A stretch of 64,000 bases of DNA from Peribacillus sp. FSL P2-0133 (GCF_037975445.1 NZ_CP150254.1:866001-930000); one strand, 5' to 3'. Shown: positions 1 to 10,249, counted from the stretch's first letter. Notes: generated from the sequence alone by a model not told the origin. Translations and numbers: made by a program.

Positions 1-533
1 CCAGATTCCCCTTGGATCAAAATCGTGGAATCAGTCGGCGCCACCTTTTCACAAAAAGTGAGGATGCGGTTGATTTTACCGCTATTAGTAATGAATCTCC
101 CCGTTTCATCTTCGTCTTGAGTGATTTTTGACTCACCACTTGCTTCATTTGCTTTTAACATTTTATACGTTTGGGTTTCTGTGGATGTAGTGACGACCAG
201 TTCAATTTCCCCCGCATCATTTAAAATTGGAATCGCGGATGTCATCAATTCAGTCCCTATATACGTTTGCAGTTTCATGTAGCAAGGCTTTTTCCTTTTA
301 AATACTTCAGGCACGATGGAGGGCTTCCAGTACCCTTTTTCTAATAAGTCAACATTATATTTGCCGATGACATCAGTAGGTTTCAGCCCGTAATGGCGCT
401 CACATGCCTTGTTGACGTAAAGAATCCGCTGTTCGCCGTCAAGGACGAAAATCTCATCTGAGGAATGATCAAGAATTTTTAATAGAGTTTGGAGCGTCAT
501 CTCCACACTTTCAGTTGAATCCGTACTTTTCAT
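1..533 (-). CDS. sigma-54-dependent PAS/AAA+ activator, N-terminal part (cut by window edge)
   Basis: Reads leftward from an ATG at 533 and runs off the window edge in an open frame. The first ~120 residues form a PAS-like sensor (DEIFVLDGEQRILYVN, then YGLKPTDVIGK). A linker leads to the start of the AAA+ domain, ending in ILIQGESG, the beginning of the Walker A loop typical of bacterial enhancer-binding proteins. The GAFTGA loop and the HTH would lie outside the window. The ribosome site is AGAGGA just upstream. It is divergent from the Rieske operon, and the intergenic region holds a perfect inverted repeat and a sigma-54 promoter, so it is very probably that operon's activator. The inducer is unknown; carnitine is an inference from the neighbouring enzymes. 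Confidence 0.88.
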   Translation of the reverse strand, partial: MKSTDSTESVEMTLQTLLKILDHSSDEIFVLDGEQRILYVNKACERHYGLKPTDVIGKYNVDLLEKGYWKPSIVPEVFKRKKPCYMKLQTYIGTELMTSAIPILNDAGEIELVVTTSTETQTYKMLKANEASGESKITQDEDETGRFITNSGKINRILTFCEKVAPTDSTILIQGES

Positions 534-593
534 AAGGTAATCCTCTCTTTTCAAAAGGGAATGAGTGAATTCTGAATAATGTTTCATCAATTT

Positions 594-611
594 CGAGTTA
601 ATTATAACTCG
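594..611. promoter_or_regulatory. inverted repeat, likely upstream activating sequence
   Basis: CGAGTTA-ATTA-TAACTCG is a perfect 7-bp inverted repeat. It lies between the activator gene and the operon, and its centre is about 95 bp upstream of the start expected from the sigma-54 promoter at 674. Enhancer-binding proteins usually bind at such a distance. Assignment to the divergent activator is inference. Confidence 0.6.
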
Positions 612-673
612 GTATGATAGCGTTTTCAAAGTGAATTCAAAATATTTTGTTTATTAAGAGGGGTTCTCGAGGT

Positions 674-689
674 TGGCATGCATATTGCA
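674..689 (+). promoter_or_regulatory. sigma-54 (-24/-12) promoter of the Rieske operon
   Basis: TGGCATGCATATTGCA matches the sigma-54 consensus TGGCACRNNNNTTGCW at every defined position except C to T at position six, with correct spacing of the GG and GC elements. Transcription would begin near 701, leaving a ~125-nt leader. The divergent gene encodes a sigma-54 activator, which supports the call. Confidence 0.85.
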
Positions 690-826
690 TTATATAAAAT
701 TATCAATTGGTGAAATTGACGAAGTGCTACGTTTGCATGTCAAGTTATTGCATGAATCGATATCTAAGCATAGCAGAATTCTAGTAAGCAGAATTATCTT
801 ATTTCAAGGAAGACATCTAGGGGGGA

Positions 827-2123
<1,297 letters not shown>

Positions 2124-2210
2124 AGCGGAAGGTCGGATCAATTAAAAAATATCAAATTTTAATAGCTAGTATGGCAGGGATGCTAGTAATCATTTTTTAG
2201 GGGGAAATGA

Positions 2211-3296
2211 ATGATGGCTTATAACAAGGTGGAAAATGTAACAAATCGTACATTTGAGAGAACATTGACATATGACAAATACACGGATCCGAAAGTTCTC
2301 GAAAAGGAAATCGATCTAGTATTCTCTAAATCTTGGCAGCTTGTGGGTCATGTCAGCCAATTGGAAAAAGTGGGATCATTCTTTACGACAGAAGTAGCCA
2401 ACGAGCCGATCATAGTGAACCGCGGCCAGGATGAGGAGATTCGCGCTTTTTATAACGTTTGTCCGCATCGTGCCACTAAGCTTGAAAAAAGTGAATCAGG
2501 CAAGAAGAAAATTTTACAATGCAGTTATCATGGTTGGACATTCAAATTGGATGGGAAATTGAACAAAGCGCCGAATTTTAAAGGAGAAGATGAAGCCTGT
2601 GTACAAGATGCCTGTTTACGCTCCGTTCGCATGGAAATCTTGGAATCTTTAATTTTTGTAAACTTGGATGATAATGCAAAACCGCTTAGCGAATCCTACG
2701 GCGATTTCTTTGACCGTTTAAGTAAATATCCGTTTTTAAGTGAGTTAAAAAGAACAAGTCAAAAAACGAGGGTGATTAAGGCAAACTGGAAAGCGTTCAT
2801 AGATAACTATTTAGAATGTGACCATTGCCATGTAGCACATCCAAGCTTTGTTGCAGCGCTCGATATGGATGATTACCAAATCATTACCTGCGATAACTAT
2901 TCACTGCAGGGTTCGATCGTTAAACCGGATAAAAATTACGGAACGGTCGATTTAAATCAGGCGGAAATGCAGGGTGGATCCTTTTTCTGGCTGTGGCCTA
3001 ACTTGATGTTGACCATCTATCCAGGTCCCGGAAATATGGCAACCATTCAAATGGTTCCGATTGATCACGAAACGACTTTGGCTGTTTACACATATTATTT
3101 CCGCGATGAGAATTTGACTCAGGAAGAGAAAGATCTTGTTACGTTTGCTGAACAAGTCCGACAAGAGGATGTGGAACTTGTAGAGCTGGAACAAATCGGT
3201 TTCCGCTCCCGTGCTTTTAACAAAGGTAGGTATTCTTCTTCAGAAAAAGCAATTGTTCAATTTCATGAAATGGTATTGGAGGCCCTAAATGAGTAA
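2211..3296 (+). CDS. Rieske non-heme iron oxygenase, CntA/quaternary-amine type
   Basis: The 361-residue alpha subunit has Rieske cluster ligands C84-x-H86 and C104-x2-H107 and mononuclear iron ligands H205 and H210, with D320 the probable third. The residue three before the first iron histidine is E202, where most Rieske oxygenases have the bridging Asp. CntA carnitine monooxygenase also has Glu there, in a similar E-C-x-H context. The next genes encode an aldehyde dehydrogenase and a D-malate-type dehydrogenase, so oxidation of carnitine to trimethylamine and malic semialdehyde is the best inference. Glycine betaine or another methylated amine is possible. Two tandem ATGs (2211, 2214) follow AGGGGG. 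It overlaps the next gene by 8 bp. Confidence 0.85.
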   Translation: MMAYNKVENVTNRTFERTLTYDKYTDPKVLEKEIDLVFSKSWQLVGHVSQLEKVGSFFTTEVANEPIIVNRGQDEEIRAFYNVCPHRATKLEKSESGKKKILQCSYHGWTFKLDGKLNKAPNFKGEDEACVQDACLRSVRMEILESLIFVNLDDNAKPLSESYGDFFDRLSKYPFLSELKRTSQKTRVIKANWKAFIDNYLECDHCHVAHPSFVAALDMDDYQIITCDNYSLQGSIVKPDKNYGTVDLNQAEMQGGSFFWLWPNLMLTIYPGPGNMATIQMVPIDHETTLAVYTYYFRDENLTQEEKDLVTFAEQVRQEDVELVELEQIGFRSRAFNKGRYSSSEKAIVQFHEMVLEALNE

Positions 3297-4740
3297 ATTA
3301 GCGAATCAATTTAAATCGATGAAACAATTTCTGATGATCAATGGCGAAAAAGTCGAAACGGAAAGCTATGCCCCGCTATATTCCCCTTTTTCCGGGGAAG
3401 AAATCGCCCAAATTGCCATGGCGGATAAAGAGCTGACCGAAAAGGCGATTGCAGCCGCCTACAATGCTCGCGAGGTCATGGCAAAAATGCCAGCTTATCA
3501 AAGGGCGGATATTTTGGAGAAGGCTGTCGCGTTATTAATGGAGAATGCGGAAGAAGCGGCAGAAATCATTTCCCGTGAATCAGCCAAACCGATCATGTTC
3601 GCAAAAGCGGAAGTTGGAAGGACCATCGAAACGTATAAGTTCTCGGCTGAAGAGGCTAAAAGGATTCACGGTGAAACAATTCCTTTTGATGCAGCCATAG
3701 GCGGTGTTGGCCGAATTGGTTACACGTTAAGAGAGCCGATCGGGGTCATTGGTGCCATCACCCCATTTAACTTCCCGATGAATTTAGTGGCTCATAAAGT
3801 CGGACCGGCAATAGCTGCAGGGAACACCATTGTTTTGAAGCCTGCTTCGCAAACTCCGCTGTCCGCACTTTTCATCGCAGAAATTTTTGAAAAAGCGGGT
3901 CTGCCGGCTGGCGTATTAAATGTAGTGACAGGTCCGGGCGGCACTGTCGGAGAAGCGATTGTAGAAAACGATCGGGTAAGCATGATCACATTCACGGGCA
4001 GCCCAAGCGTCGGAATCGGAATCCGCAACAAAGCTGGTCTGAAAAAGACCACACTTGAACTTGGCTCGAACTCGGCTTTAATCATTGATAAAGATATAGA
4101 TATCGATAAAATTATCGATCGTTGCATCATGGGTGCCTTCTCCAATCAGGGGCAAGTCTGTATTTCTTTGCAACGTGTATATGCACATGAAGAAGTGTAT
4201 GAAGAGTTTGTCGAAAAATTCACTGCTGCGGCCAAAAAACTTAGAATTGGCGATCCATTGGATCCGGATACTTATATTTCCGCCTTAATCTCCAAAGGGG
4301 AAGCAGCACGTGTATTGGGCTGGATTGAGGAAACTAAAAGCAGTAAGGCAACGATCGCAGCAGGGGGGAAATTGCAAGGTGACATTCTTGAGCCGACAAT
4401 CATTACAGATGCGGATCATACGCTAAAAGTTTCATGCCAGGAAGCATTTGCTCCGGTTGTCATTGTAAATAAAGTGGGTTCAGTGAAGGAAGCGATTGAT
4501 CAAGTGAATGATTCCCGCTTTGGCTTGCAGGCCGGGATATACACAAACAATGTGAAAAACGCATTGTACGCATCAAGGGAATTGCATGTAGGCGGTGTGA
4601 TCATCAATGATGTGCCGACCTATCGTGTCGATCAAATGCCATACGGCGGAGTCAAAGAAAGCGGGACTGGTCGTGAAGGCATTAAATACGCTGTGGAAGA
4701 AATGACCGAAATGAAATTGGTCGTTTGGAACCAAGACTGA
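3289..4740 (+). CDS. NAD(P)+-dependent aldehyde dehydrogenase (likely malic semialdehyde)
   Basis: A 483-residue ALDH-superfamily enzyme that oxidises an aldehyde to an acid. The catalytic Cys is C291 in NQGQVCIS and the general base is E257 in LELGSNS; the cofactor segment TPFNFPMN and the KPASQTPL loop are present. LELGSNS replaces the commoner LELGG, a feature of a side branch of the family. It overlaps the Rieske gene by 8 bp (ATGAGTAA), indicating translational coupling, and a D-malate/tartrate dehydrogenase follows after 18 bp. In a carnitine pathway its substrate would be malic semialdehyde and its product malate. If the oxygenase demethylated betaine, the aldehyde would be formaldehyde, but then the next gene would be unexplained. 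Confidence 0.85.
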   Translation: MSKLANQFKSMKQFLMINGEKVETESYAPLYSPFSGEEIAQIAMADKELTEKAIAAAYNAREVMAKMPAYQRADILEKAVALLMENAEEAAEIISRESAKPIMFAKAEVGRTIETYKFSAEEAKRIHGETIPFDAAIGGVGRIGYTLREPIGVIGAITPFNFPMNLVAHKVGPAIAAGNTIVLKPASQTPLSALFIAEIFEKAGLPAGVLNVVTGPGGTVGEAIVENDRVSMITFTGSPSVGIGIRNKAGLKKTTLELGSNSALIIDKDIDIDKIIDRCIMGAFSNQGQVCISLQRVYAHEEVYEEFVEKFTAAAKKLRIGDPLDPDTYISALISKGEAARVLGWIEETKSSKATIAAGGKLQGDILEPTIITDADHTLKVSCQEAFAPVVIVNKVGSVKEAIDQVNDSRFGLQAGIYTNNVKNALYASRELHVGGVIINDVPTYRVDQMPYGGVKESGTGREGIKYAVEEMTEMKLVVWNQD

Positions 4741-4758
4741 AAATCGAGGAGATCATTT

Positions 4759-5841
4759 ATGAAACAATTCAAAATTGCGGTCATAGCAGGAGATGGCATT
4801 GGCCCTGAAGTGATTAATGAAGGCATAAAAGTATTAAAAAAAGTGGCTGAACTGGATTCAGGTTTTCAATTGGATTTCACATACTTCCCATGGGGCTGCG
4901 AATTTTATGCCGAAAATGGTAGAATGATGGATGATGATGGGATCGAAAAGCTGAAAGCGTTTGACGCGATTTATTTGGGAGCGGTCGGGTTTCCGGGCGT
5001 TCCAGACCATATTTCACTATGGGAGCTATTATTGAAAATCCGTAAAAGTTTTGATCAGTATGTCAATATCCGGCCCGTGACATTATTAAAAGGGGCTCAC
5101 TTGCCTCTTGTTGATGTGAAACGTGAAGATATTGATATGCTGTTCATCCGCGAAAACAGTGAAGGTGAATATTCTGGCGCAGGAGATTGGCTGTTTAAAG
5201 GGCAGGAACATGAAGTTGTTCTGCAAAACGGTGTGTTTTCCCGTAAAGGGACGGAAAGGATCATCCGATATGCTTTTGAAACCGCGAAAAAAGAAGGCAG
5301 ATCGCTCACGAGCATTTCTAAAGCCAACGCCCTGAATTATTCGATGGTTTTCTGGGATCAAGTATTCGAAGAGGTCAGCAGGGAATATCCCGAAGTCGAA
5401 ACGGCTTCATATCTTGTCGACGCAGCGGCAATGCTGATGATCAAAGACCCGAAGCGCTTTGAGGTCGTTGTCACTTCGAACCTGTTCGGTGATATTTTAA
5501 CAGACTTAGGAGCAGCGCTTGCCGGAGGAATCGGCCTTGCTGCCGGTGCCAACATTAATCCTGAAAGGGAATTTCCATCGATGTTCGAACCAATTCACGG
5601 CTCAGCTCCTGACATTGCAGGCAGGGGTATCGGAAATCCGCTTGCCTCCATTTGGTCAGCAAGCCAAATGCTCGACTTTTTTGGCTATGAATCACATGGT
5701 AAGGTTGTTCTTGATGCAATTGAGCAACTGTTGCTGGAAGCCCGGGTGCTCACACCCGATATGAATGGCACGGCATCTACTTCCGAAGTGGGGGACCGGG
5801 TAACGGATATCATCGAGTCAATCATTTTATCCAAGGTCTGA
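4759..5841 (+). CDS. D-malate / tartrate dehydrogenase (DmlA/TtuC type, decarboxylating)
   Basis: A 360-residue member of the isocitrate/isopropylmalate dehydrogenase family. IAGDGIGPEV opens the fold, SLWELLLKIRKSFDQYVNIR is the segment distinctive of DmlA/TtuC, and the nucleotide/metal region reads LFGDILTDLGA with EPIHGSAPDIAG. These enzymes oxidise and decarboxylate D-malate (or tartrate) to pyruvate with NAD+, Mn2+ and K+. It would complete the route amine to malic semialdehyde to malate to pyruvate. Translation starts at ATG 4759 behind GAGGAGA. It is the last gene before a terminator. LeuB is excluded by the substrate-loop sequence and the absence of other leu genes. Confidence 0.87.
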   Translation: MKQFKIAVIAGDGIGPEVINEGIKVLKKVAELDSGFQLDFTYFPWGCEFYAENGRMMDDDGIEKLKAFDAIYLGAVGFPGVPDHISLWELLLKIRKSFDQYVNIRPVTLLKGAHLPLVDVKREDIDMLFIRENSEGEYSGAGDWLFKGQEHEVVLQNGVFSRKGTERIIRYAFETAKKEGRSLTSISKANALNYSMVFWDQVFEEVSREYPEVETASYLVDAAAMLMIKDPKRFEVVVTSNLFGDILTDLGAALAGGIGLAAGANINPEREFPSMFEPIHGSAPDIAGRGIGNPLASIWSASQMLDFFGYESHGKVVLDAIEQLLLEARVLTPDMNGTASTSEVGDRVTDIIESIILSKV

Positions 5842-5933
5842 CGTGAATTGATAAAGGATCATTCAATATACTTGAATGGTCATCGGAATATAATGATGCA
5901 TCCAAGTGTTAAGCCAATCGTTTATAAAAAAGG

Positions 5934-5979
5934 AAGAGGCCAAGGCTTGGAAAGAAAAGCACTTGGTCTCTTTGTTTTT
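5934..5979 (+). terminator. Rho-independent terminator of the Rieske operon
   Basis: AAGAGGCCAAG pairs with CTTGGTCTCTT (one G-U) across a ~17-nt loop and is followed by a T-rich run. It separates the five-gene operon from the CocE-type hydrolase. Confidence 0.75.
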
Positions 5980-6059
5980 ACGAAAGGAACACAGAATGGG
6001 GATCATTAATTCAAAGTCAAAAGTAACTCAAAACAATGGTATAGCTAAGAGGAGCGGTT

Positions 6060-7820
6060 ATGATGAAAAAAGTTGAAATAGTTGTCGAAAAAAATGTGCC
6101 ATGCACGATGAGGGACGGCACCGTACTTTATGCGGATGTATACAGACCTAATTTGACTGGGCATTTTCCGGTGTTATTGACCAGGCTTCCGTACAGTAAG
6201 GACTTACCCCTCTATTCCCATCGTTATTTGGACACCCATCGGCTTGTAGAAAATGGGTTCGTTGTCATCATACAGGATGTGAGAGGAAGATTTCAGTCAG
6301 AAGGAGAATTCCGGCCATTCAGCCAGGAAGCAGATGATGGATACGACACAGTGGAATGGGCGGCTTCACTCTCGTATTCTACGGGAAAAGTGGGCATGTT
6401 TGGCCTATCCTATTATGGATACACGCAGCTGCTTGCAGCAGAAAAAAAACCTCCACACTTAATCGCCATTTTTCCAGCAATGACGCTGAATGACCAAAGA
6501 AATGGAACGGTTTATCGTAATGGGGCTTTTGCTCTCGGCCTTTTTGAAACGTGGACATTGGAATCGATTATGCCTGATTTGCTGAAGCGGAAGTATGAAA
6601 AAAATAAGGAAATGACTTCAGAATTTCGAATGCTTGCTGACTCCCTCAACAATATTGAGGAATTGTATGCATATGCACCTATTAATGATTGGCCGCCATT
6701 AAAGGTTCTGGACGAAGATAACTTTTTCTTTGAACATTTGAATCACCCAATCGAAGACGAAACTTATTGGCAGAATTCAAGTATTACTGGGAGATTTGAT
6801 AGGATACAGCTGCCTGCTTTTCATTTGGGCGGTTGGTATGATTGTTTTATCGGCCCTACTCTGGAAAACTACGTGGAAATGAACAAAGTGAATGGCCAAC
6901 TAAGCAATACTCAAAAACTAATTGTTGGTCCATGGAGCCATGGCCTTTTTTCCTCGGTCCAAGGTGAACGCTCTTTTGGAGTGCACGCGTCCGGGGATTG
7001 GATTAACCTTGAAGAAGATATTACCACCCTTCATATTCGCTGGTTTAATCACTGGCTGAAAGGCATCGAAAATGGTATTGAGAAGGAAGCGCCCGTGAAA
7101 ATATTTGTGATGGGGATTAATGTATGGCGTGATGAAATGGAATGGCCACTTGAACGGACTGAATATACGAGTTATTATTTGCACAGTAATGGAAAAGCGA
7201 ATACGAAAACAGGTGATGGGCGCTTAAGCAGAAATGAGCAGGAGGGTGAAAAGACGGATTCATATATATATGATCCCCAAAACCCTGTACCGACAAAGGG
7301 TGGAGCTACACTTTTTTCCGGCCCACTTACAATGGGGCCATATGATCAGAGCGAAATCGAAAAGCGGAACGACGTGCTTGTTTATACTTCTGAGCCATTG
7401 AAAGAAGCACTTGAAGTAACAGGTCCGGTTAAAGTGAAGTTGTTTGCATCAACTGACGCAGCGGACACTGATTTTACTGCAAAGCTTGTGGATGAATCAC
7501 CGGATGGCACAGCGCTTATTTTAACCGAGGGAATCGTCAACGCAAAATACCGGAACGGCCATCGAGCTGAAAAAGAACTGGATGGGGAAATCGTTGAATA
7601 CGAAATTAACTTGTGGGCTACAAGCAATGTATTTCTTCCAGGTCATCGAATCTTGCTTGAAATTTCATCGAGCAGTTTCCCGCAATATGCCCCCAACCCG
7701 AATATAGGGAAATCAATGATTGAAAGCAGTGAAACAAAAACGGCCAGACAAACGATTTATCATAGCAGGGAATTTCCTTCTCACATTCTATTGCCAATCA
7801 TTCCTACAAGTGAAAAATGA
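6060..7820 (+). CDS. CocE/NonD-family alpha/beta hydrolase
   Basis: 586 residues. The N-terminal alpha/beta hydrolase domain carries the nucleophile S117 in GLSYYG, with LGGWYDCF and GPWSHG supplying the acid/base region. The C-terminal ~230 residues form the jelly-roll domain of the X-Pro dipeptidyl-peptidase/cocaine-esterase family (TGPVKVKLFASTDAADTDF, ISSSSFPQYAPNPN). No signal peptide is visible, so it is probably cytoplasmic. Family members hydrolyse esters or amides, and the substrate cannot be read from sequence. It has its own GAGGAG ribosome site and lies after a terminator, so it may be transcribed separately. Hydrolysis of an ester or amide form of the amine used by the upstream operon is speculation. 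Confidence 0.82.
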   Translation: MMKKVEIVVEKNVPCTMRDGTVLYADVYRPNLTGHFPVLLTRLPYSKDLPLYSHRYLDTHRLVENGFVVIIQDVRGRFQSEGEFRPFSQEADDGYDTVEWAASLSYSTGKVGMFGLSYYGYTQLLAAEKKPPHLIAIFPAMTLNDQRNGTVYRNGAFALGLFETWTLESIMPDLLKRKYEKNKEMTSEFRMLADSLNNIEELYAYAPINDWPPLKVLDEDNFFFEHLNHPIEDETYWQNSSITGRFDRIQLPAFHLGGWYDCFIGPTLENYVEMNKVNGQLSNTQKLIVGPWSHGLFSSVQGERSFGVHASGDWINLEEDITTLHIRWFNHWLKGIENGIEKEAPVKIFVMGINVWRDEMEWPLERTEYTSYYLHSNGKANTKTGDGRLSRNEQEGEKTDSYIYDPQNPVPTKGGATLFSGPLTMGPYDQSEIEKRNDVLVYTSEPLKEALEVTGPVKVKLFASTDAADTDFTAKLVDESPDGTALILTEGIVNAKYRNGHRAEKELDGEIVEYEINLWATSNVFLPGHRILLEISSSSFPQYAPNPNIGKSMIESSETKTARQTIYHSREFPSHILLPIIPTSEK

Positions 7821-8022
7821 TTATAAATGCAGGGAGGAGACTTCCTTATGTTTGGTTTTCAACATTGTCACCTGTTTAATGAGTTAAAAACAGTTCAGGT
7901 GAGGTGATTAAAACTCAGGAATCAGATGATCAATATTAAAAAACAAAATTGTAAGGCCATTGGGATTCTTAAATCACTAGTATTAAAAGAGTTATAGGTG
8001 AATGGTCATGAATAAAAGCGAT

Positions 8023-8038
8023 TGGCATAACTCTTGCA
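8023..8038 (+). promoter_or_regulatory. sigma-54 promoter upstream of the DUF3311/symporter pair
   Basis: TGGCATAACTCTTGCA has the correct GG-N10-GC spacing and departs from consensus only by C to T at position six, the same departure as in the promoter at 674. Transcription would start near 8050, leaving a ~315-nt leader before the TTG start at 8367. Confidence 0.78.
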
Positions 8039-8310
8039 AATAATAAAAGGAAGGGGGGATAAAGTTCATCCATTATAATAGATTCCAGGCATAAGGAAAT
8101 GACATAACAGATGATGCATAATTTTGTCTCTTATGCTAAATGTAAGCCAGGGAAAAGGTGATTACACTGGAATCCGACCTGCAACCTTAATTAGAGAGAA
8201 AATGATAATAGCAGTTTGAAAATTTGTAATATTGTTTCTTTTTTTGAGGTTAGTAGTGAAGCTACTGCCATTGTGAAGGTGGTTAAGGAACAAGGTGCAT
8301 AACCCATTTT

Positions 8311-8324
8311 TTTAAGCGCTTTCA
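8311..8324 (+). promoter_or_regulatory. cre site (CcpA), inside the symporter leader
   Basis: TTTAAGCGCTTTCA matches TGWNANCGNTNWCA at 13 of 14 positions. It lies ~260 bp downstream of the sigma-54 start, where CcpA could block elongating polymerase. This would give carbon-catabolite control over uptake. Confidence 0.6.
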
Positions 8325-8366
8325 CAGTCGTTTCATTAACAGATTTATTAAGAGGGGGACTTCAAT

Positions 8367-8555
8367 TTGAAGAAAATCATTGTGCTGCTCAGCGTCATAC
8401 CCGCGATTGGCTCATTATCCGTGATTAACCGTGTGGAGCCATATATATTCGGTTTGCCTTTCATTATCTTTTGGTCCACAGCCTGGCTTATTTTGACATC
8501 CATCTGCCTTTATATTAGCAGTGTGATCTGTGATAGACAGGAGGAGAATAAATGA
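8367..8555 (+). CDS. DUF3311 small membrane protein, symporter partner
   Basis: A 62-residue protein with two hydrophobic segments (about residues 4-20 and 28-54), the second PYIFGLPFIIFWSTAWLI; the P-x3-G-x-P-F motif is typical of DUF3311. Translation starts at TTG 8367 with GAGGGGG seven bases upstream. Its stop overlaps the symporter start (ATGA), so the two are translationally coupled. DUF3311 proteins are regularly encoded beside SSS-family transporters and may be small auxiliary subunits. A second copy at 41112 has the same gene order and also a TTG start. Confidence 0.82.
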   Translation: MKKIIVLLSVIPAIGSLSVINRVEPYIFGLPFIIFWSTAWLILTSICLYISSVICDRQEENK

Positions 8556-10036
8556 ACAGTTCCATATTAATCATCATCATGACTCTTGTTTTGGCTTTTT
8601 ACTTAGGTATCCGCGCAAAAAAGGGGCGCGAAATGAAGCTTGACCAGTGGGCAGTCGGGGGGAGGAACTTCGGTTCTTTAATCATGTTCGTTCTGATGGC
8701 AGGAGAGATGTTTTCGACTTTTGTGTTTCTTGGCGCCAGCGGAGCGGCATACCGTATGGGCGGTCCCACTATCTATATATTTTGTGCTCTTACTTACATC
8801 GTTCCTTTCTGGATTTTACCCCCTATTTGGCGCTATGCAAAAAAACATAATGTGCTGACGCAATCTGACTTTTTCACAAAAAAGTATAATAGTAAGCCAT
8901 TGGGACTTCTGGTTGCTGTTATCGGGGTCCTATCAATGATTCCCTATATCGTATTACAATTAAAAGGCTTTCAAATCATCGTTTCCGAAGCATCATATGG
9001 ATTGATTCCCCCAACGGTTGCTGTTTGGATCGGAATGCTCTGCGTAACTGTTTTTGTATATGTGTCAGGTATTCATGGTTCGGCCTGGACGGCAGTATTG
9101 AAAGATATCCTCATTCTTGTCGTAATTGTGTTTTTGGGCATTTATTTGCCAATACATTACTTCGGTGGAATACAACCAATGTTCGAAACTCTTGAAGCAA
9201 CAAAACCGGGATTCTTATTGCTTCCGGATGAAGGGTTTAGCATCTCTTGGTATATTTCCCTTTGCCTGACCATCGCATTGGGCCAATATATGTGGCCGCA
9301 TTGCTTTGGAGCGAGTTTATCTTCCCAAAACGAATCGGCTCTCAGGAAAAACTCTGCCATTTTACCTCTGTATCAAATCATTCTGGTTTTCATTCTTTTT
9401 ATCGGTTTTACGGCGGTTTTGCAGATACCGAATCTACAAGGCGGAGATACCGACCTTGCCTTATTTAAAATCGCGAAAGATGCTTTCCCGCCCTGGATTG
9501 TTGGCGTAGTCGGAGCAGCAGGCATGCTTGCAGCCCTTGTACCATGCTCGATGTTAATTTTGACGGCAGCCACGATTTTATCAAAGAATATTTATAAAGC
9601 CGTTAAGCCTGACACATCGAATGAACAGCTTGCCAAACTAACCCGTATATTTGTTCCAATCGTATCATTGGTCTCCTTAATCTTTACATTCTATGGAGGT
9701 AATACGATGATTGCGTTACTGACCATGGCTTACAGTTTTGTCCTGCAGCTTTTCCCGCCTTTAGTATTCAGCTTGCTTAAGAGAAATCCAGTAAGTAAAG
9801 CGGGGGCCTCTGCAGGAATGATTTTAGGGGTGGTGTTGGTCGCTTACTTTACTCTGGCAGAGGCAACAATGGCCACTTTATTACCGAAGGCACCACATTT
9901 CATACAGGATCTTGATATAGGGATCGTCGCCATTACCTTTAACCTTATCGTCATGCTGGCTGTTAGTGCTTTTACAAGAAAAGACCAACAAATGGTTCAG
10001 GAAGAAGAGCCGGTTAAACGAATAATCACTTCTTGA
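8552..10036 (+). CDS. sodium:solute symporter (SSS family)
   Basis: A 494-residue transporter with about 13 membrane segments. The family hallmarks WAVGGRNFGSLIMFVLMAGE (first unwound helix, Na+-binding region) and SGIHGSAWTAVLKDILIL are present. It overlaps the DUF3311 gene by 4 bp. Sequence and layout match the pair at 41112-42832, so the two are paralogous uptake systems. The substrate is probably an organic acid or amine. With a sigma-54 promoter of the same flavour as the Rieske operon 7.3 kb upstream, it may import that operon's substrate, although carnitine is usually taken up by BCCT or ABC systems. Confidence 0.87.
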   Translation: MNSSILIIIMTLVLAFYLGIRAKKGREMKLDQWAVGGRNFGSLIMFVLMAGEMFSTFVFLGASGAAYRMGGPTIYIFCALTYIVPFWILPPIWRYAKKHNVLTQSDFFTKKYNSKPLGLLVAVIGVLSMIPYIVLQLKGFQIIVSEASYGLIPPTVAVWIGMLCVTVFVYVSGIHGSAWTAVLKDILILVVIVFLGIYLPIHYFGGIQPMFETLEATKPGFLLLPDEGFSISWYISLCLTIALGQYMWPHCFGASLSSQNESALRKNSAILPLYQIILVFILFIGFTAVLQIPNLQGGDTDLALFKIAKDAFPPWIVGVVGAAGMLAALVPCSMLILTAATILSKNIYKAVKPDTSNEQLAKLTRIFVPIVSLVSLIFTFYGGNTMIALLTMAYSFVLQLFPPLVFSLLKRNPVSKAGASAGMILGVVLVAYFTLAEATMATLLPKAPHFIQDLDIGIVAITFNLIVMLAVSAFTRKDQQMVQEEEPVKRIITS

Positions 10037-10130
10037 TCAATGGAAGCGTGGTATTGGAAACCGTCCTATTCGCCTTAACTTCTATGACTATCGATAAAGA
10101 ATTGGGGTGCGTCTTCTATAAAGAACCATA

Positions 10131-10165
10131 CAAAAAAGGATAGCCTTTAAAAGCTATCCTTTTTG
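10131..10165 (+). terminator. Rho-independent terminator
   Basis: AAAAAAGGATAGC pairs with GCTATCCTTTTTG around an 8-nt loop, with the run of Ts in the downstream arm. Confidence 0.85.
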
Positions 10166-10249
10166 TAGTTTTCAACCATGAATTTGCATAATTAATACGT
10201 AACTAAAGGAAATGTGTTAAGTTGGACTAAAATGATTATGGAGGCAGCG

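Larger units (their letters stand above)
7821..8366 (+). other. 546-bp intergenic leader region
   Basis: It holds the sigma-54 promoter at 8023 and the cre site at 8311, each listed separately. It also has a 19-codon frame (7848-7907) behind GGGAGGAGA, whose body contains the inverted repeat TCACCTG/CAGGTGA. A stop-free frame at about 8192-8299, ending in EATAIVKVVKEQGA and a stop, has no start and looks like a possible gene tail. I assign no function to either frame. Confidence 0.4.

Noticed and set aside
2211..3296. Rieske enzyme as an aromatic-ring dioxygenase
   Set aside because: No beta subunit gene, Glu instead of Asp at the bridging site, and the downstream malate-type dehydrogenase does not fit aromatic degradation.
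5860..5878. CATTCAA/TTGAATG inverted repeat as the operon terminator
   Set aside because: No T-run follows and the stem is only 7 A/T-rich pairs; the hairpin at 5934 is a much better terminator.
7848..7907. 19-codon frame with an excellent ribosome site as a leader peptide gene
   Set aside because: It lies before, not after, the sigma-54 start at ~8050, has no promoter I can place, and its composition is not informative; kept only as a note in the gap entry.
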